Assembly: GCA_035471925.1 (NCBI GenBank)
Contig: DATIPO010000081.1
Coordinates: 30,309 to 94,308 of the forward strand
Direction: 5' to 3'
DNA from: JANQFM01 sp035471925
GTDB taxonomy: Bacteria > Acidobacteriota > UBA6911 > RPQK01 > DATIPO01
DNA: 64,000 nt
Made by a program: the position numbers and the translations under genes. Below the pieces are notes generated by a model. That model saw only the letters and a program-made list of their open reading frames with translations, had not been told where the DNA came from and searched no databases. This document shows, in pieces, positions 53,804-63,123 of the stretch. Numbering within the stretch: the first letter of the stretch is position 1; every line of letters begins with the position of its first letter.

Positions 53804-56188
53804 TCAGGCCTTGAGGAGTCTGGCAGGATCACGCCGGGCGGCGCTCAAGGCCGGGGCCAGGGATGCAGCCAGGGCGAATGCCAGGCCCAAAATCGCGATC
53901 ACGAAGTAGACCCACAATGCTGTCGGCGCTAATCCGTAGATCCACGATTCCAGCAGATGGGAAAAGGCGTAGGCCAAAGCCAGTCCGGGAATAAGGCCGG
54001 CCACCGTGAACCGCAGCGGGGGGATGAGCAGGTGCCTCACGACTTGGCCGCGCGAGGCGCCCAAGGCCCGTCGGATGCCCATCTCGTCCAAGCGGCTTCC
54101 GGCCTGCAGACGCACCATCGCCACTACCGCCACGAACATCAGGCAGAGTCCGATCAGGGCATACGTCACAAATAGCGTGGCCATAAAGCGGTGCTCTGCG
54201 ATGGACTCCCACAGAACGTCTTCCAGCCCCACCGCCTTGGAGACTCTGATTCCTGAATGTCGAGTCTTGACGATTTCGCGGACCTGGGTGAGCAGCGGAC
54301 TCAAGTGGTCGGGGGAGGCACGCAGGTAAAGGCTCATCAGGCGAAGCGGACTCTGCTGGTAAGGCACATAGACGATTTCGGGAGCCGCCTCGGCCAGCGA
54401 GCCGTGCAGGGTGTCTTCCACAACGCCCACCACCCGGCGCTCTCTTTCAAGACCACGCGGCTTGGTGGTCACGGTCTTCCCCAAGGCGTCCTGTCCCGGC
54501 CACAGACGTTCGGCCAGGCGCCGGTTGAGGATGGCGACTGGCGGGCTGTCCCAGCCGTCTTCCGGCCGGAACGGGCGTCCCCCAAGCTGGGTTACCCCGG
54601 CGCTGCGCAAGTAGCCGGACGAAACAACAGCGTAGTTGACGTTCGACTCTTCGCCTCCAGGGCCATGCAGCGGCACCAGGAATCCGTTGAGGAGGCCGCC
54701 GAAGGGAGGCAGCGAGGTCAGCTCGACCTCTTGGGCGGTCTGGATGCGGCGCACTTGGGCCAGCAGAGCGTTCATGGCAGCCACCTGTTGGGGGCGCTCG
54801 CGCAGGACCTCCCGGTCCATAGAGAGGGTAACGATCCCGGCCTCTTGAGCCTCAAAGCCGGGGTCGACCCTGGAAAGCCCCCAAAAGCTGTGAGTCAGCA
54901 AAGCCGCGCAGACCGCCAATATTGCCGCCAAAGAGACTTGCATGGAAAGGGCCAAGCCCAAGGCCCGGGATTGCCCTCGTGAAAGCGTCTGCCGGGAGGA
55001 AGTCGAAACCAGCCGCCGACTGTGGCGGAAGCCGGCATAAAAGGCGGCCAATAGGCTCGAAAGCACCCCCAGCAGCAAACTCAGCCCGAAGGCTGTTCCC
55101 AGGACGCGAAGGTCAAAGGGCACCTCAAACAAGATGGGCGCCTGAGGCGGAAGGAACTGGCGATAGAGGCCCCGGACCAGCCAAGCCAGAAGCGTCCCGA
55201 CGGCGCCGGCCGCCAGAGCCAGCACCAGTCCCTCGCTGAGGACTTGGCGGATGACGCGGCCAGCCGTGGCTCCCATGGCTTTGCGGACGGCGAAGTCGCG
55301 GCTGCGCAGCAGCGTCCGCCCTAACAGCAGGGCCGCCAGGTTGGCGCAGGCGATGAGGTAGAGCAAGGCATGGCCGGCGAAAAGCAGATCGAAGGGAGCG
55401 CTCAAGCGGGCCAGCCGATGCTGGCGCAGGGGTTGGGTAGCCAGAGACAAGCCGGAGTTTATCCGCGGAAACCGCTGCTGAGCCTCATCGGAGTAGATCT
55501 TGAGGCCCGACTCGATGGCGGCCCTGTTTTCGGCGTCCATCCGCAACACCGCCCGGAGATGGCGGTAGCGGCGGCCTCTCAGGTCAGCTTCCTCAGGACG
55601 AAAGGAGATCCACAAGTCGGTCGGGTTGGGGTAAAAGAAGGCATAGCGGCGAGGAAGGACGCCCACGATCTGCAGTCCTCCATCAGGACCCTGCAAGGTC
55701 TGCCCGATGATGCTCTCATCGGCTCCATAACGAGTCCGGAAGAAACGCTCGTTGAGGACCGCGACTCCCCGTTCTCCAGGGGCGGGCAGGCGTCCCAGGC
55801 TGGGACGCACGCCCAACAACCGAAACAACCCGGGCAGAGCCGCCCCGACCGCCAACTCTTCGTCAAACCCGTCCTCTCCCGTGAACGAGAGCGAAAGGCT
55901 GGCGGCGGCTGAAACTGAGCCTTGCGGAAGGCGCTTCTGCAGATCTTGAAGGTCGAGATAGGAGAGCGTCATCTTCCGGTCGGGCCGCTCTCTCTGAGCC
56001 CAATACAGGAAGTGCACCTGGTGGGCGTCTTGAAAGGCTAAAGGCCGCCACAAAACCGCATTGGCAAGACTGGAGAGCACTGTGGCCGAAGCGACGATCA
56101 AGGCCACGGCACCCGCCGTCAACCACATGGCCCGGTCACCCCGGGCCAGCGACCGGAAAGCCGCCTTCAGGCCGTGAAGGGCAATCAA
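53804..56188 (-). CDS. ADOP-type permease with two FtsX domains
   Basis: A 794-residue membrane protein. After the first helix (about residues 22-42) comes a MacB_PCD-like periplasmic domain. The first FtsX domain follows ('LFAGHALLYLIACANLAALLL', 'KAMGATAGRVIRQVLSEGLVLA'), then a second periplasmic domain and second FtsX domain ('LVTYALIGLCLMFVAVVAMV'-like, 'GIRRALGASRGQVVRHLL'). It lacks the PadR-linked N-terminal region of the gene at position 1 and has no adjacent ATPase. It starts 82 bases after the six-Cys peptide gene on the same strand, which suggests a role in export of, or response to, that peptide. Confidence 0.88.
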   Translation of the reverse strand: MIALHGLKAAFRSLARGDRAMWLTAGAVALIVASATVLSSLANAVLWRPLAFQDAHQVHFLYWAQRERPDRKMTLSYLDLQDLQKRLPQGSVSAAASLSLSFTGEDGFDEELAVGAALPGLFRLLGVRPSLGRLPAPGERGVAVLNERFFRTRYGADESIIGQTLQGPDGGLQIVGVLPRRYAFFYPNPTDLWISFRPEEADLRGRRYRHLRAVLRMDAENRAAIESGLKIYSDEAQQRFPRINSGLSLATQPLRQHRLARLSAPFDLLFAGHALLYLIACANLAALLLGRTLLRSRDFAVRKAMGATAGRVIRQVLSEGLVLALAAGAVGTLLAWLVRGLYRQFLPPQAPILFEVPFDLRVLGTAFGLSLLLGVLSSLLAAFYAGFRHSRRLVSTSSRQTLSRGQSRALGLALSMQVSLAAILAVCAALLTHSFWGLSRVDPGFEAQEAGIVTLSMDREVLRERPQQVAAMNALLAQVRRIQTAQEVELTSLPPFGGLLNGFLVPLHGPGGEESNVNYAVVSSGYLRSAGVTQLGGRPFRPEDGWDSPPVAILNRRLAERLWPGQDALGKTVTTKPRGLERERRVVGVVEDTLHGSLAEAAPEIVYVPYQQSPLRLMSLYLRASPDHLSPLLTQVREIVKTRHSGIRVSKAVGLEDVLWESIAEHRFMATLFVTYALIGLCLMFVAVVAMVRLQAGSRLDEMGIRRALGASRGQVVRHLLIPPLRFTVAGLIPGLALAYAFSHLLESWIYGLAPTALWVYFVIAILGLAFALAASLAPALSAARRDPARLLKA

Positions 56189-56270
56189 TGCTGAAGATCC
56201 TCCAAAAAAAAGAGGGTTGAAGTGCAGCGATTCAGTTAAATCTGATGGTTCAGGTCTATGTCGTTCTCAA

Positions 56271-56519
56271 TCAGTTTGCCGTAGGATCCCCGATGTTGCA
56301 CCAAACCGAGGTGCCGTCAGAGCAACTGAGGATGCAGCCATCGTCGGCCGAGCCGAACTCACAGGAAGCGCTCCCGCTGCAGCCTCTCACCTCGTCGCAA
56401 GAAAGATCGCCCGCAGCTACCGCTGCGTCAGCCGAGAGGCTGTCCACGGATACCAACATGGCGGATCCGACGATCATGGCTAAACAAAGAGCGAATATGG
56501 CAGTTACTTGTTTTTTCAT
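56271..56519 (-). CDS. Small secreted six-cysteine peptide
   Basis: An 82-residue precursor with a Sec signal peptide ('TAIFALCLAMIVGSAMLVS', residues 6-24). The mature part is acidic with six cysteines at 41, 47, 53, 62, 66 and 74 (spacings 5, 5, 8, 3, 7), compatible with three disulfides. It lacks a double-glycine leader. AAAGGA eight bases upstream supports the ATG at 56519. It sits between a thioredoxin-like gene and an ADOP permease in one operon. I know no matching family. A role as bacteriocin, signal or surface peptide is speculative. Confidence 0.7.
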   Translation of the reverse strand: MKKQVTAIFALCLAMIVGSAMLVSVDSLSADAAVAAGDLSCDEVRGCSGSASCEFGSADDGCILSCSDGTSVWCNIGDPTAN

Positions 56520-56626
56520 GCTAATCTGTCCTTTCGTAGTGTAGTTCTGCTGCACTTCAACCCGGCTTCCGGCCGCCTTACCGGCCGGAGGCCAACTTCT
56601 AAAACTTTTGGGGCCCCGAGCGGGTT

Positions 56627-57148
56627 TCATAGCCCTGGCTGGAGCATCCATCGCTCTGCTGTCAGCTTTGAGGGACTCTCCACCGGCTGCCACTTGTTGC
56701 CCTGGCGTACAAGCACAGTCTTGTTGAGGACGGCGTAACCGAGCCGGCCTTCAATCTCACTCCACGCCTGGAGCAACCCGGCGTCAGCGATCTGAACTTG
56801 AAAGGGCAAATTGAAATTCTCTCTTAAGTGCTTGGCATCCTGTTCGTCGTAGGCCCCTGAGAGTACGATGAGGACGGGCAAGTCAGGCTTCACCGCAGCC
56901 ACCTCTCGCAGATTCTCCAGCACACCCCAAGCCCCGCAGCTTGAGTTGATTTTGGAAAAGAAAGCCACCACGCCCCGCTCATCTGGAATTCGGAGTGACG
57001 GAAAGTCATGCGACCCGACCTGTTCCAGTAGGAGCCCGCGGCCCTCTTCCACCAATGTCGGCTTCGTCCACCACTCTTGCAGCCGCATCGCCACCAAGGC
57101 GAAGATCACCAAATTCATCACGATCAAGATGCGGATCAACGCTTTCAT
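56627..57148 (-). CDS. Membrane-anchored thioredoxin-like protein with a single cysteine
   Basis: A 173-residue protein with an N-terminal anchor (residues 5-21, 'IRILIVMNLVIFALVAM') and a redoxin-like domain. The expected CxxC site reads 'FFSKINSSCGAWGVLENLREV', so only one cysteine is present at the active position, more like a peroxiredoxin or a non-redox carrier. 'VLIVLSGAYDEQDAKHL' fits the fold. It overlaps the preceding propeller gene by four bases (ATGA), giving tight coupling. Confidence 0.65.
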   Translation of the reverse strand: MKALIRILIVMNLVIFALVAMRLQEWWTKPTLVEEGRGLLLEQVGSHDFPSLRIPDERGVVAFFSKINSSCGAWGVLENLREVAAVKPDLPVLIVLSGAYDEQDAKHLRENFNLPFQVQIADAGLLQAWSEIEGRLGYAVLNKTVLVRQGNKWQPVESPSKLTAERWMLQPGL

Positions 57149-58266
57149 GGCTCTCCGGCCTCCGAGGCTCGAAAGGAAACTTCCAGGACTCTTGGTTGGT
57201 AATGTCTGCGGCCATCCTCCTGGTAGCGGTGGACGACCGACGTCACCCACTTGAGCTTGCCCTCAGAACGCCGCACGTCGAAACCGCCGTAATCGAACGC
57301 TTGGAAACCCAAATCGCGGAGGCGCCAGCGCCTTAACTCTTCCCCCTCCCAGGAAAACTCGATGATCTCCGGGTCGGGCAGATGGAGCAGGACATAGAGG
57401 CGGTCATCGAGAGCAGCCGCTCCCGCCGTGTAACGGGGCGCTCGCAGCGACCTCTTGGATCTGTCGTAGTAAGGCCAGTCGTATGCCTGAGCCATGAATG
57501 CGAAGGAAGGATGATCGATTCGCGTCCTCGCCAACTCCCTCCCCGTCGAGGAGTCGAAAATCCGCAGTTGAGGCATGATGGCGTGGACAGCCGCAATCCG
57601 CCCCGGGCCCGCCGCCAGAAACACCCTGTCCAGAAGTCCTTTCCATTTGTCATCTTGAGAGCGCCGCCCAGCCTTCCCCGTGCGCTGGCCCAGCCTGTTC
57701 AGGCGCAGGAGCAACGCCCTCTCGGATGGAATGGGCGTCAGATCAGGATTGATCCAAATCTGTTCACCTGGCGCCGTGACTAAATCGAAAATGTCGAGGA
57801 AGGTGTGGAAGGCCTTTCCGGGGATTCCCTCCGGGTCCAGGTGCAGAAGGCTGCCTCCCGCATCTACCAGGACACCGTCGTCAAGCACTTCGATGTTGCT
57901 TGGAGTGTTCTCCAGCCGTTCGCTCCAATGCCGGTGAGCGGAGAAATCCTGATTCAGCAAAGTCAGCCGCTGGATTCGGCCGCTGGCCATGACGACGCCG
58001 CGGCCTGGCCAATAACGGACAAAAAAGGCCTCTTTGAGACCGCTGCTTCTTTCCTCTCCGATCCGAGGATAAAGACCCTCGACTTGGAGTGGAAGAGCGG
58101 GAGGTTGTGCGTGTCGAGCCAGCGCCCGGAGCTTTAGTTGCACTTCGGAGGGCGGTTCCAGCGGAGCGGTTGCGTCGGCGGCCTGAATCGAGGGGCTTTC
58201 CGAACATCCCGAGCCCGCCAATGAGGTCACAATCAGCCCGACCGACAAAGCCAGCTCCATCCGCAT
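57145..58266 (-). CDS. Beta-propeller lipoprotein (6-bladed type)
   Basis: A 373-residue lipoprotein with signal and lipobox 'VTSLAGSGC' (Cys at about residue 21). The body shows repeating WD/NHL-like strands: 'VRYWPGRGVVMASGRIQRLTL', 'LDDGVLVDAGGSLLHLDPEG', 'AALDDRLYVLLHLPDPEIIEF' and 'GFDVRRSEGKLKWV'. This matches the 6-bladed beta-propeller proteins that in Bacteroidota flank small secreted peptides. It is the first gene of the four-gene operon. The 273 bases upstream are locally AT-rich with short CAATCAA repeats and no gene. Confidence 0.7.
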   Translation of the reverse strand: MRMELALSVGLIVTSLAGSGCSESPSIQAADATAPLEPPSEVQLKLRALARHAQPPALPLQVEGLYPRIGEERSSGLKEAFFVRYWPGRGVVMASGRIQRLTLLNQDFSAHRHWSERLENTPSNIEVLDDGVLVDAGGSLLHLDPEGIPGKAFHTFLDIFDLVTAPGEQIWINPDLTPIPSERALLLRLNRLGQRTGKAGRRSQDDKWKGLLDRVFLAAGPGRIAAVHAIMPQLRIFDSSTGRELARTRIDHPSFAFMAQAYDWPYYDRSKRSLRAPRYTAGAAALDDRLYVLLHLPDPEIIEFSWEGEELRRWRLRDLGFQAFDYGGFDVRRSEGKLKWVTSVVHRYQEDGRRHYQPRVLEVSFRASEAGEP

Positions 58267-58539
58267 CTATCCTCCCACTCGGAACGGAGTCCCCGGACTT
58301 GCCGAGGTTCGGGCCGGTTTCTCCAGGACGGCACGGTCCAGATTCTCAACAGTCCCGAAAGACTTTGGACGGGATTTCGTCAGACAATCAACAATCAATC
58401 AACAGGAATCCCAACATCTCTAGCAGTAACTATGACAACATGGCCTTATATCATTTGCAAGCGACCGTATCATGCAAGTTCCATGAAGTCAAGTCGACTG
58501 TCCATAGCAATACAAAGCCGTTCTAAGCAGGTTGATGTT

Positions 58540-59124
58540 CTAGGAAGCGTCATCGATGTCTTGATCCTCTTCAGGCGGTTCCAGCGACTCGTCGTCGTCC
58601 TGGCTGAGGATCTCTTCCAGCTCTTTCAAGGTGGGGAGTTCGGAAAGGTCGTTGAGGCCGAAGTGAATGAGAAACTCGCGGGTAGTAGCGTATTGCATGG
58701 GCCGTCCGGCTGTCTTCTTGCGTCCTCGGGTTTCGATGAGTTTCTTCTCCAGCAGGGTCTTGATGGTGGAACTTCCCTTCACTCCCCGGATCTCGGAGAT
58801 CTCGGGAATAGTGATGGGCTGCTTGTAGGCCACGACGGCCAGCGTCTCCAGGGCTGCCATGGTCAGCTTGGCGGAGGGCTTGTTCTTGAGATATTCGCGG
58901 ATCGTCTCGTGATGCTCGGGCAGCGTGGTGATTCGGAATCCCCCTGCTACCTGGCGCAATTCCACGGCAGCCTGCATCTGGTTGAAGTCCTCGCGCAGGA
59001 CTTCCATGGCCTCGCGGATTTCGGTGGCCTCGCGCTCGGGAAAGACCTCTTGCAGCTCGGCGATGGAGACGGGGTCGCGGGAGGCGAAGAGGATGGAGAG
59101 GATTTGGTTGTGAATCTCTAGCAT
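58540..59124 (-). CDS. scpB: Segregation and condensation protein B
   Basis: A 194-residue partner of SMC-ScpA made of two winged-helix domains: 'QILSILFASRDPVSIAELQ' begins the first, and 'TMAALETLAVVAYKQPITIPE' and 'EIRGVKGSSTIKTLLEKKLI' form the second, with 'GRKKTAGRPMQYATTREFLIHFGL' family-typical. An acidic C-terminal tail follows. It overlaps scpA by seven bases, as usual in scpAB operons. Confidence 0.96.
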   Translation of the reverse strand: MLEIHNQILSILFASRDPVSIAELQEVFPEREATEIREAMEVLREDFNQMQAAVELRQVAGGFRITTLPEHHETIREYLKNKPSAKLTMAALETLAVVAYKQPITIPEISEIRGVKGSSTIKTLLEKKLIETRGRKKTAGRPMQYATTREFLIHFGLNDLSELPTLKELEEILSQDDDESLEPPEEDQDIDDAS

Positions 59125-59924
59125 GCCTTGATCCGGATGTCCTCGAAGACGCCCTTTTGATAAAGGCGGACCTCCTCCATCCGCACCAGCTCCAAAAGGG
59201 CAAAAAAGGTCAGCACGATGTGGAATTTGCTGATGCGCGACTCGAAGAACATCGAGAAGTAGAACTCGCGCTTAAGGGCCACCAGGCGGCGGAGCTCTTC
59301 CATCTTCTCCTCGATGGTGGCCGGTTCGTGATCAACTTCGATGACGACCTTTTCCTTGTAGCGCTCGACGATGCCGTGGAAAGCCCTGACAAGATCGAAG
59401 ACGTTGACGTCCACGATCTCTTTTTCGTCGTCGGCGAACTCTTCCCAGCCGCGGGCGTGGACGCCCAGTTCGACCGTCTCGCGCTCATAAAGCAGATCAG
59501 CCGCATTCTTGAACTTCTCGTATTCGAGAAGCCGGTCGACCAGTTCGGCCCGCGGATCGATGAAGTCTTCGTCGTCTTCTTCTGAGGGGTCGGGCGGCAG
59601 CAGCATGCGCGACTTGATGAGGATGAGTTGGGCCGCCATAACCAGGAATTCGCCGGCGATGTTGATGTTGAGGTCCTTCATGACTTCCAGGAAACCCAGA
59701 TACTGATCGGTCACCTGGGCAATGGGGATGTCGTAGATGTCGAGTTCCTGAGTGCGGATGAGATGCAGCAGCAGATCGAGCGGACCCTCGAAAATCTCCA
59801 GGCGGATGTTCAGGCCCTGCACGTCGGGCTGTTCCGTGCGGACGGGTGCGGGAAAGACCATGGGCTTCTGCCCCGTCACCTTTTCCCGGGCCCGGCGCTG
59901 TTCTCGGCTCAAGTTGCTGTCCAC
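59118..59924 (-). CDS. scpA: Segregation and condensation protein A
   Basis: The kleisin subunit (268 residues) that bridges the SMC heads in chromosome condensation. The N-terminal 'RLEIFEGPLDLLLHLIRTQELDI' and 'EFLVMAAQLILIKSRMLLP' are diagnostic, and the C-terminal winged helix ends 'VRLYQKGVFEDIRI'. The start is GTG at 59924. TATAGT ends eight bases before it on the minus strand, so the transcript may be almost leaderless. It is divergent from ccsA. Confidence 0.95.
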   Translation of the reverse strand: MDSNLSREQRRAREKVTGQKPMVFPAPVRTEQPDVQGLNIRLEIFEGPLDLLLHLIRTQELDIYDIPIAQVTDQYLGFLEVMKDLNINIAGEFLVMAAQLILIKSRMLLPPDPSEEDDEDFIDPRAELVDRLLEYEKFKNAADLLYERETVELGVHARGWEEFADDEKEIVDVNVFDLVRAFHGIVERYKEKVVIEVDHEPATIEEKMEELRRLVALKREFYFSMFFESRISKFHIVLTFFALLELVRMEEVRLYQKGVFEDIRIKAC

Positions 59925-60050
59925 AGCCTTTTACTATACTCCTTCCGTCTGACCGCGGACCCGGGGCCGGCACCCGACTCGCTGCCCTGCGCAAGATCCC
60001 GCTCCGGCGCTTGTCTTGCGGCGCCGCTCCCCCCGCAACTGCCGAGGCGA

Positions 60051-60056
60051 TATAAT
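60051..60056 (+). promoter_or_regulatory. Consensus -10 hexamer at the ccsA start
   Basis: A perfect TATAAT overlaps the in-frame ATG at 60055 and lies seven bases before GTG 60064. A transcription start at normal distance falls on this GTG, favouring it as a leaderless start codon. No matching -35 hexamer was found. Confidence 0.45.
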
Positions 60057-60876
60057 GCCCGCCGTGAGCGGACTTATCTTCAATGCGGCCTTCGCCTTTT
60101 ATGCGGTGGGACTCTTCCACAGCATCGTGGCATTCTTTTCCAAGGGCAAGCTCTCCTTTCGCATCGCGATTTATTCCGAGGTGCTAGCCTTTGTGCTTCA
60201 TACGGCTTTCTTGGTGGCGATCGGAATCGAGCTGGACCATTTTCCGCTCACCAACCTGCGCGAAGTTCTGGTCTTTTTCGCCTGGACGGTCACCCTGTGC
60301 TTCCTGCTCTCCTTCTGGCGCTACCGCTCGCAAATGATGGGGATGTTCTCCCTTCCCTTGGTGACGACTTTGATGCTGGGAACGGCCTGGATCAAGTCGA
60401 CCAACCCGGCTCCCGAGATGTTGAGAAGCTCCTGGGTCTACCTGCATATCACCTGCTTGATTCTGGCCTACGGGCTGTTCTTCCTGACCTTCATCACCAG
60501 CATTCTCTACCTGGCCCAGCAAAGACGCCTCAAGAGCAAACGCTTCAACCTTTTTTACGACCGCCTCCCGCCCCTTTTGACCATGGACCAGACCTTTCAA
60601 CGCTCGCTCATCGCGGGCTTTTGCTTCATGACCCTGGGACTGCTGGCGGGCGTCATCTGGGCCGAGGAGCAGTGGGCCGCGGGATGGCACACCGATCCCA
60701 AGGTCATTTCGGCCTTTGTCACATGGCTGATTTACCTGGGGCTCATTTACCTGCGCCTTTCCGCTGGTTGGCGGGGCAAAAAGGCGGCCATGGGCAGCTT
60801 GTTGGGATTCCTTTCAGTGCTCTTCACATTTTTCGGAGCCCGGCTGTTCTTTGAGGGTTGGCACAGTTTCTATTGA
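60055..60876 (+). CDS. CcsA/HemX-like cytochrome c assembly family membrane protein
   Basis: About 273 residues with eight membrane segments and a degenerate Trp-rich motif near residue 216 ('VIWAEEQWAAGWHTDPKVISAFVTW'-like region) corresponding to the WWD haem-handling segment of CcsA/ResC. The histidines in the 'YLHITCLILAYGLFF' region fit haem ligation. The start is either ATG 60055 or GTG 60064, three codons later. Position directly before hemA recalls HemX, which controls HemA levels in Firmicutes. That role is an inference. Confidence 0.85.
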   Translation: MPAVSGLIFNAAFAFYAVGLFHSIVAFFSKGKLSFRIAIYSEVLAFVLHTAFLVAIGIELDHFPLTNLREVLVFFAWTVTLCFLLSFWRYRSQMMGMFSLPLVTTLMLGTAWIKSTNPAPEMLRSSWVYLHITCLILAYGLFFLTFITSILYLAQQRRLKSKRFNLFYDRLPPLLTMDQTFQRSLIAGFCFMTLGLLAGVIWAEEQWAAGWHTDPKVISAFVTWLIYLGLIYLRLSAGWRGKKAAMGSLLGFLSVLFTFFGARLFFEGWHSFY

Positions 60877-60903
60877 TTCGGTAAGCGGACGGATTCTCTT
60901 CCG

Positions 60904-62190
60904 ATGGACTTGTCACAGACCGGTGATGATTCAGATTTGGTTCTGGTGGGCTTGAGCCACAAGACGGCGCCCATCGAGATTCGGGAGAAAGTGTCGATTC
61001 CCGAAGCCCATCTTGAGGACGTGACTCAGCGTCTGAGGGAGAGTTGCGCCCTGCCCGAAAGCCTCATTTTGTCAACCTGCAACCGGGTCGAAGTGGTAGC
61101 CCACAGCGATCGCCCGGAGGATTCGGTCCATTCCATCACCGAGTTTCTCCACCAGCACCACAGCCTGAAGCCTTCTTTTCTGGACAGCTTCCTTTATCGC
61201 CTGCACGGACCCTCGGCCGTGCGCCACGTCTTTCGGGTTGCGGCCAGTCTCGATTCGCTGGTCATCGGCGAGGCTCAGATTCTGGGACAGATGAAGCAAG
61301 CCTACCAAGCGGCCCGCGAACTGGGCAGTCTTGGACGATTGGAACGTCTCGTTCCTCAAGCCTTTTTCGTGGCCAAGCGGGTTCGCCGCGAGACCCAGGT
61401 AGGCATGTCGCCCGTGTCGATTTCGTCAGTGGCGGTCGAGCTGGCCGAGCAGATTTTCGGACGCCTCAAGGGCAAGTCGGCCATGCTCATCGGCGCCGGC
61501 AACATGGCTGAGCTGGCGGCCCAGAATTTCCGCCGCTCGGGCGTCACCACCATGCTGGTGGCCAACCGGACGCTGGAGACGGCTCAAGATCTGGCCGTCC
61601 GGCTGGACGGAAGAGCCATCCCCTTCGACGAGCTGGGAGGGCACCTGGTCAATACCGACGTGGTTCTGGTTTCCACCGGAGCGCCCCACTACATCCTCAT
61701 GCGCAAACAGATGGAGAAGGTGCTCAAGCAGCGCAAGTACCGTCCTCTGTTCCTCATCGACATAGCCGTCCCCCGCAATATCGATCCGGCCTGCGACGAC
61801 GTGGAAAACCTCTTTCTCTATGACATCGACGATTTGCAGCAGGTGGTGGAAGCCAACATGGCCGAGCGGCTTGAGAACGCCCGCGAAGCCGAAGAAATCA
61901 TCGATCAAGAGGTGGAGAAGTTCTTCCGCCGCCGTTCCAGCGAGCAAGTGGGACCGATGGTTCGCGAACTGATTGATCTCTTTGAGGACGTCTGCCTGCG
62001 GGACTTTTCATCCTTGGCCAACGGCATGACCGAGCAGGACCAACAGCGTCTGGAAAAGCACCTGCGTCAGAGCGCCCATCGCCTGGCCCATCCTCTCATC
62101 ACCGAAATCAAGCGCGTCGCCGCCCATGACCCTGACCGGCTGGACGAAGTGGAGCTGGTGCGGCGCGCCTTCGACCTCAAGAACGAATGA
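60904..62190 (+). CDS. hemA: Glutamyl-tRNA reductase
   Basis: First enzyme of the C5 tetrapyrrole pathway, reducing Glu-tRNA to glutamate-1-semialdehyde with NADPH. The 428-residue protein has the catalytic Cys motif 'LSTCNRVEVV', 'ASLDSLVIGEAQILGQMK', the NADPH site 'SAMLIGAGNMAELAAQNF' and the C-terminal dimerisation helices. It overlaps hemC by four bases (ATGA), beginning a hemACD run with ccsA upstream. Confidence 0.97.
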   Translation: MDLSQTGDDSDLVLVGLSHKTAPIEIREKVSIPEAHLEDVTQRLRESCALPESLILSTCNRVEVVAHSDRPEDSVHSITEFLHQHHSLKPSFLDSFLYRLHGPSAVRHVFRVAASLDSLVIGEAQILGQMKQAYQAARELGSLGRLERLVPQAFFVAKRVRRETQVGMSPVSISSVAVELAEQIFGRLKGKSAMLIGAGNMAELAAQNFRRSGVTTMLVANRTLETAQDLAVRLDGRAIPFDELGGHLVNTDVVLVSTGAPHYILMRKQMEKVLKQRKYRPLFLIDIAVPRNIDPACDDVENLFLYDIDDLQQVVEANMAERLENAREAEEIIDQEVEKFFRRRSSEQVGPMVRELIDLFEDVCLRDFSSLANGMTEQDQQRLEKHLRQSAHRLAHPLITEIKRVAAHDPDRLDEVELVRRAFDLKNE

Positions 62191-63122
62191 AGCAAACCAT
62201 TATCGGATCGCGAGGCAGTCAACTGGCGCTGTGGCAGGCCCGCTGGGTGCGGGACCGGCTGCGAGAGGCCCACTCCGGGCTGGACGTCGATATCGAGATC
62301 ATCAAGACCACGGGAGACCGGCTCAGCGAACAGGCCCTGCAAGCCTCCATGGACTCCAAAGGCCTCTTCGTCAAGGAGATCGAAGAGGCGCTCCTGGACG
62401 GACGCATCCATCTGGCTGTCCACAGCCTCAAGGACATGCCCACCGAGCTGCCACAGGGCCTCAAACTGGCCTGCATCCCGCGCCGCGCCGATCCCCGCGA
62501 CGCCCTCGTTGCCCGGCTCGGCCTCGACGACTGGCGGCAATTGCCGGACCAAGCGCGCGTCTTCACCAGTTCGCTGCGCCGCCGAGTGCAGTTGCTGTCC
62601 CTGCGTCCTGACTTTCAGGTCGAGGACATCCGCGGCAATGTCGACACACGCCTGCGCAAAATGAAGGAGCAGCAGTTGGACGGACTGATCCTGGCGGCTG
62701 CCGGACTCAAGCGTTTGGAATTGGAGAAGCACATCTCCTATCTCTTCCCCGTGGAAGAAATGGTCCCCGCCGTAGGACAAGGGGCGCTGGCCGTCGAGAT
62801 CCGCGAGGACGATTCCGACACCGCCGCTTTGCTGGCTCCCATCCACCATCAGAAGACGGCCGATTGTGTCCGCGCCGAACGCACTTTCCTGCAACGCATG
62901 GGCGGCGGATGCCAGGTTCCCATGGGGGCCCATGCCCGCATCGCGGACGGCCAGGCGACTTTCGACTGCTTCCTCGCCAGCCCGCTGGGCCGTGAAAAGC
63001 TGGAGCAGCATCATGCGGGCTCGCGCAGCAGTTTAGAGCAAATGGCCCTCGCCTCGGCCCAAGCCCTTCTCGAGCAAGGCGCCCAAGCCATCCTGGCCGA
63101 GTTCGAGGACGAGGAAGGCTAG
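62187..63122 (+). CDS. hemC: Hydroxymethylbilane synthase (porphobilinogen deaminase)
   Basis: Polymerises four porphobilinogens into hydroxymethylbilane. The 311-residue length is normal. 'IGSRGSQLALWQARWV' at the N-terminus, 'AVHSLKDMPTELPQGL' with the catalytic Asp region, and the dipyrromethane cofactor cysteine in 'RMGGGCQVPMGAHA' (near residue 238) are intact. It is coupled to hemA and followed two bases later by hemD. Confidence 0.97.
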   Translation: MKQTIIGSRGSQLALWQARWVRDRLREAHSGLDVDIEIIKTTGDRLSEQALQASMDSKGLFVKEIEEALLDGRIHLAVHSLKDMPTELPQGLKLACIPRRADPRDALVARLGLDDWRQLPDQARVFTSSLRRRVQLLSLRPDFQVEDIRGNVDTRLRKMKEQQLDGLILAAAGLKRLELEKHISYLFPVEEMVPAVGQGALAVEIREDDSDTAALLAPIHHQKTADCVRAERTFLQRMGGGCQVPMGAHARIADGQATFDCFLASPLGREKLEQHHAGSRSSLEQMALASAQALLEQGAQAILAEFEDEEG

Positions 63123-63123
63123 C

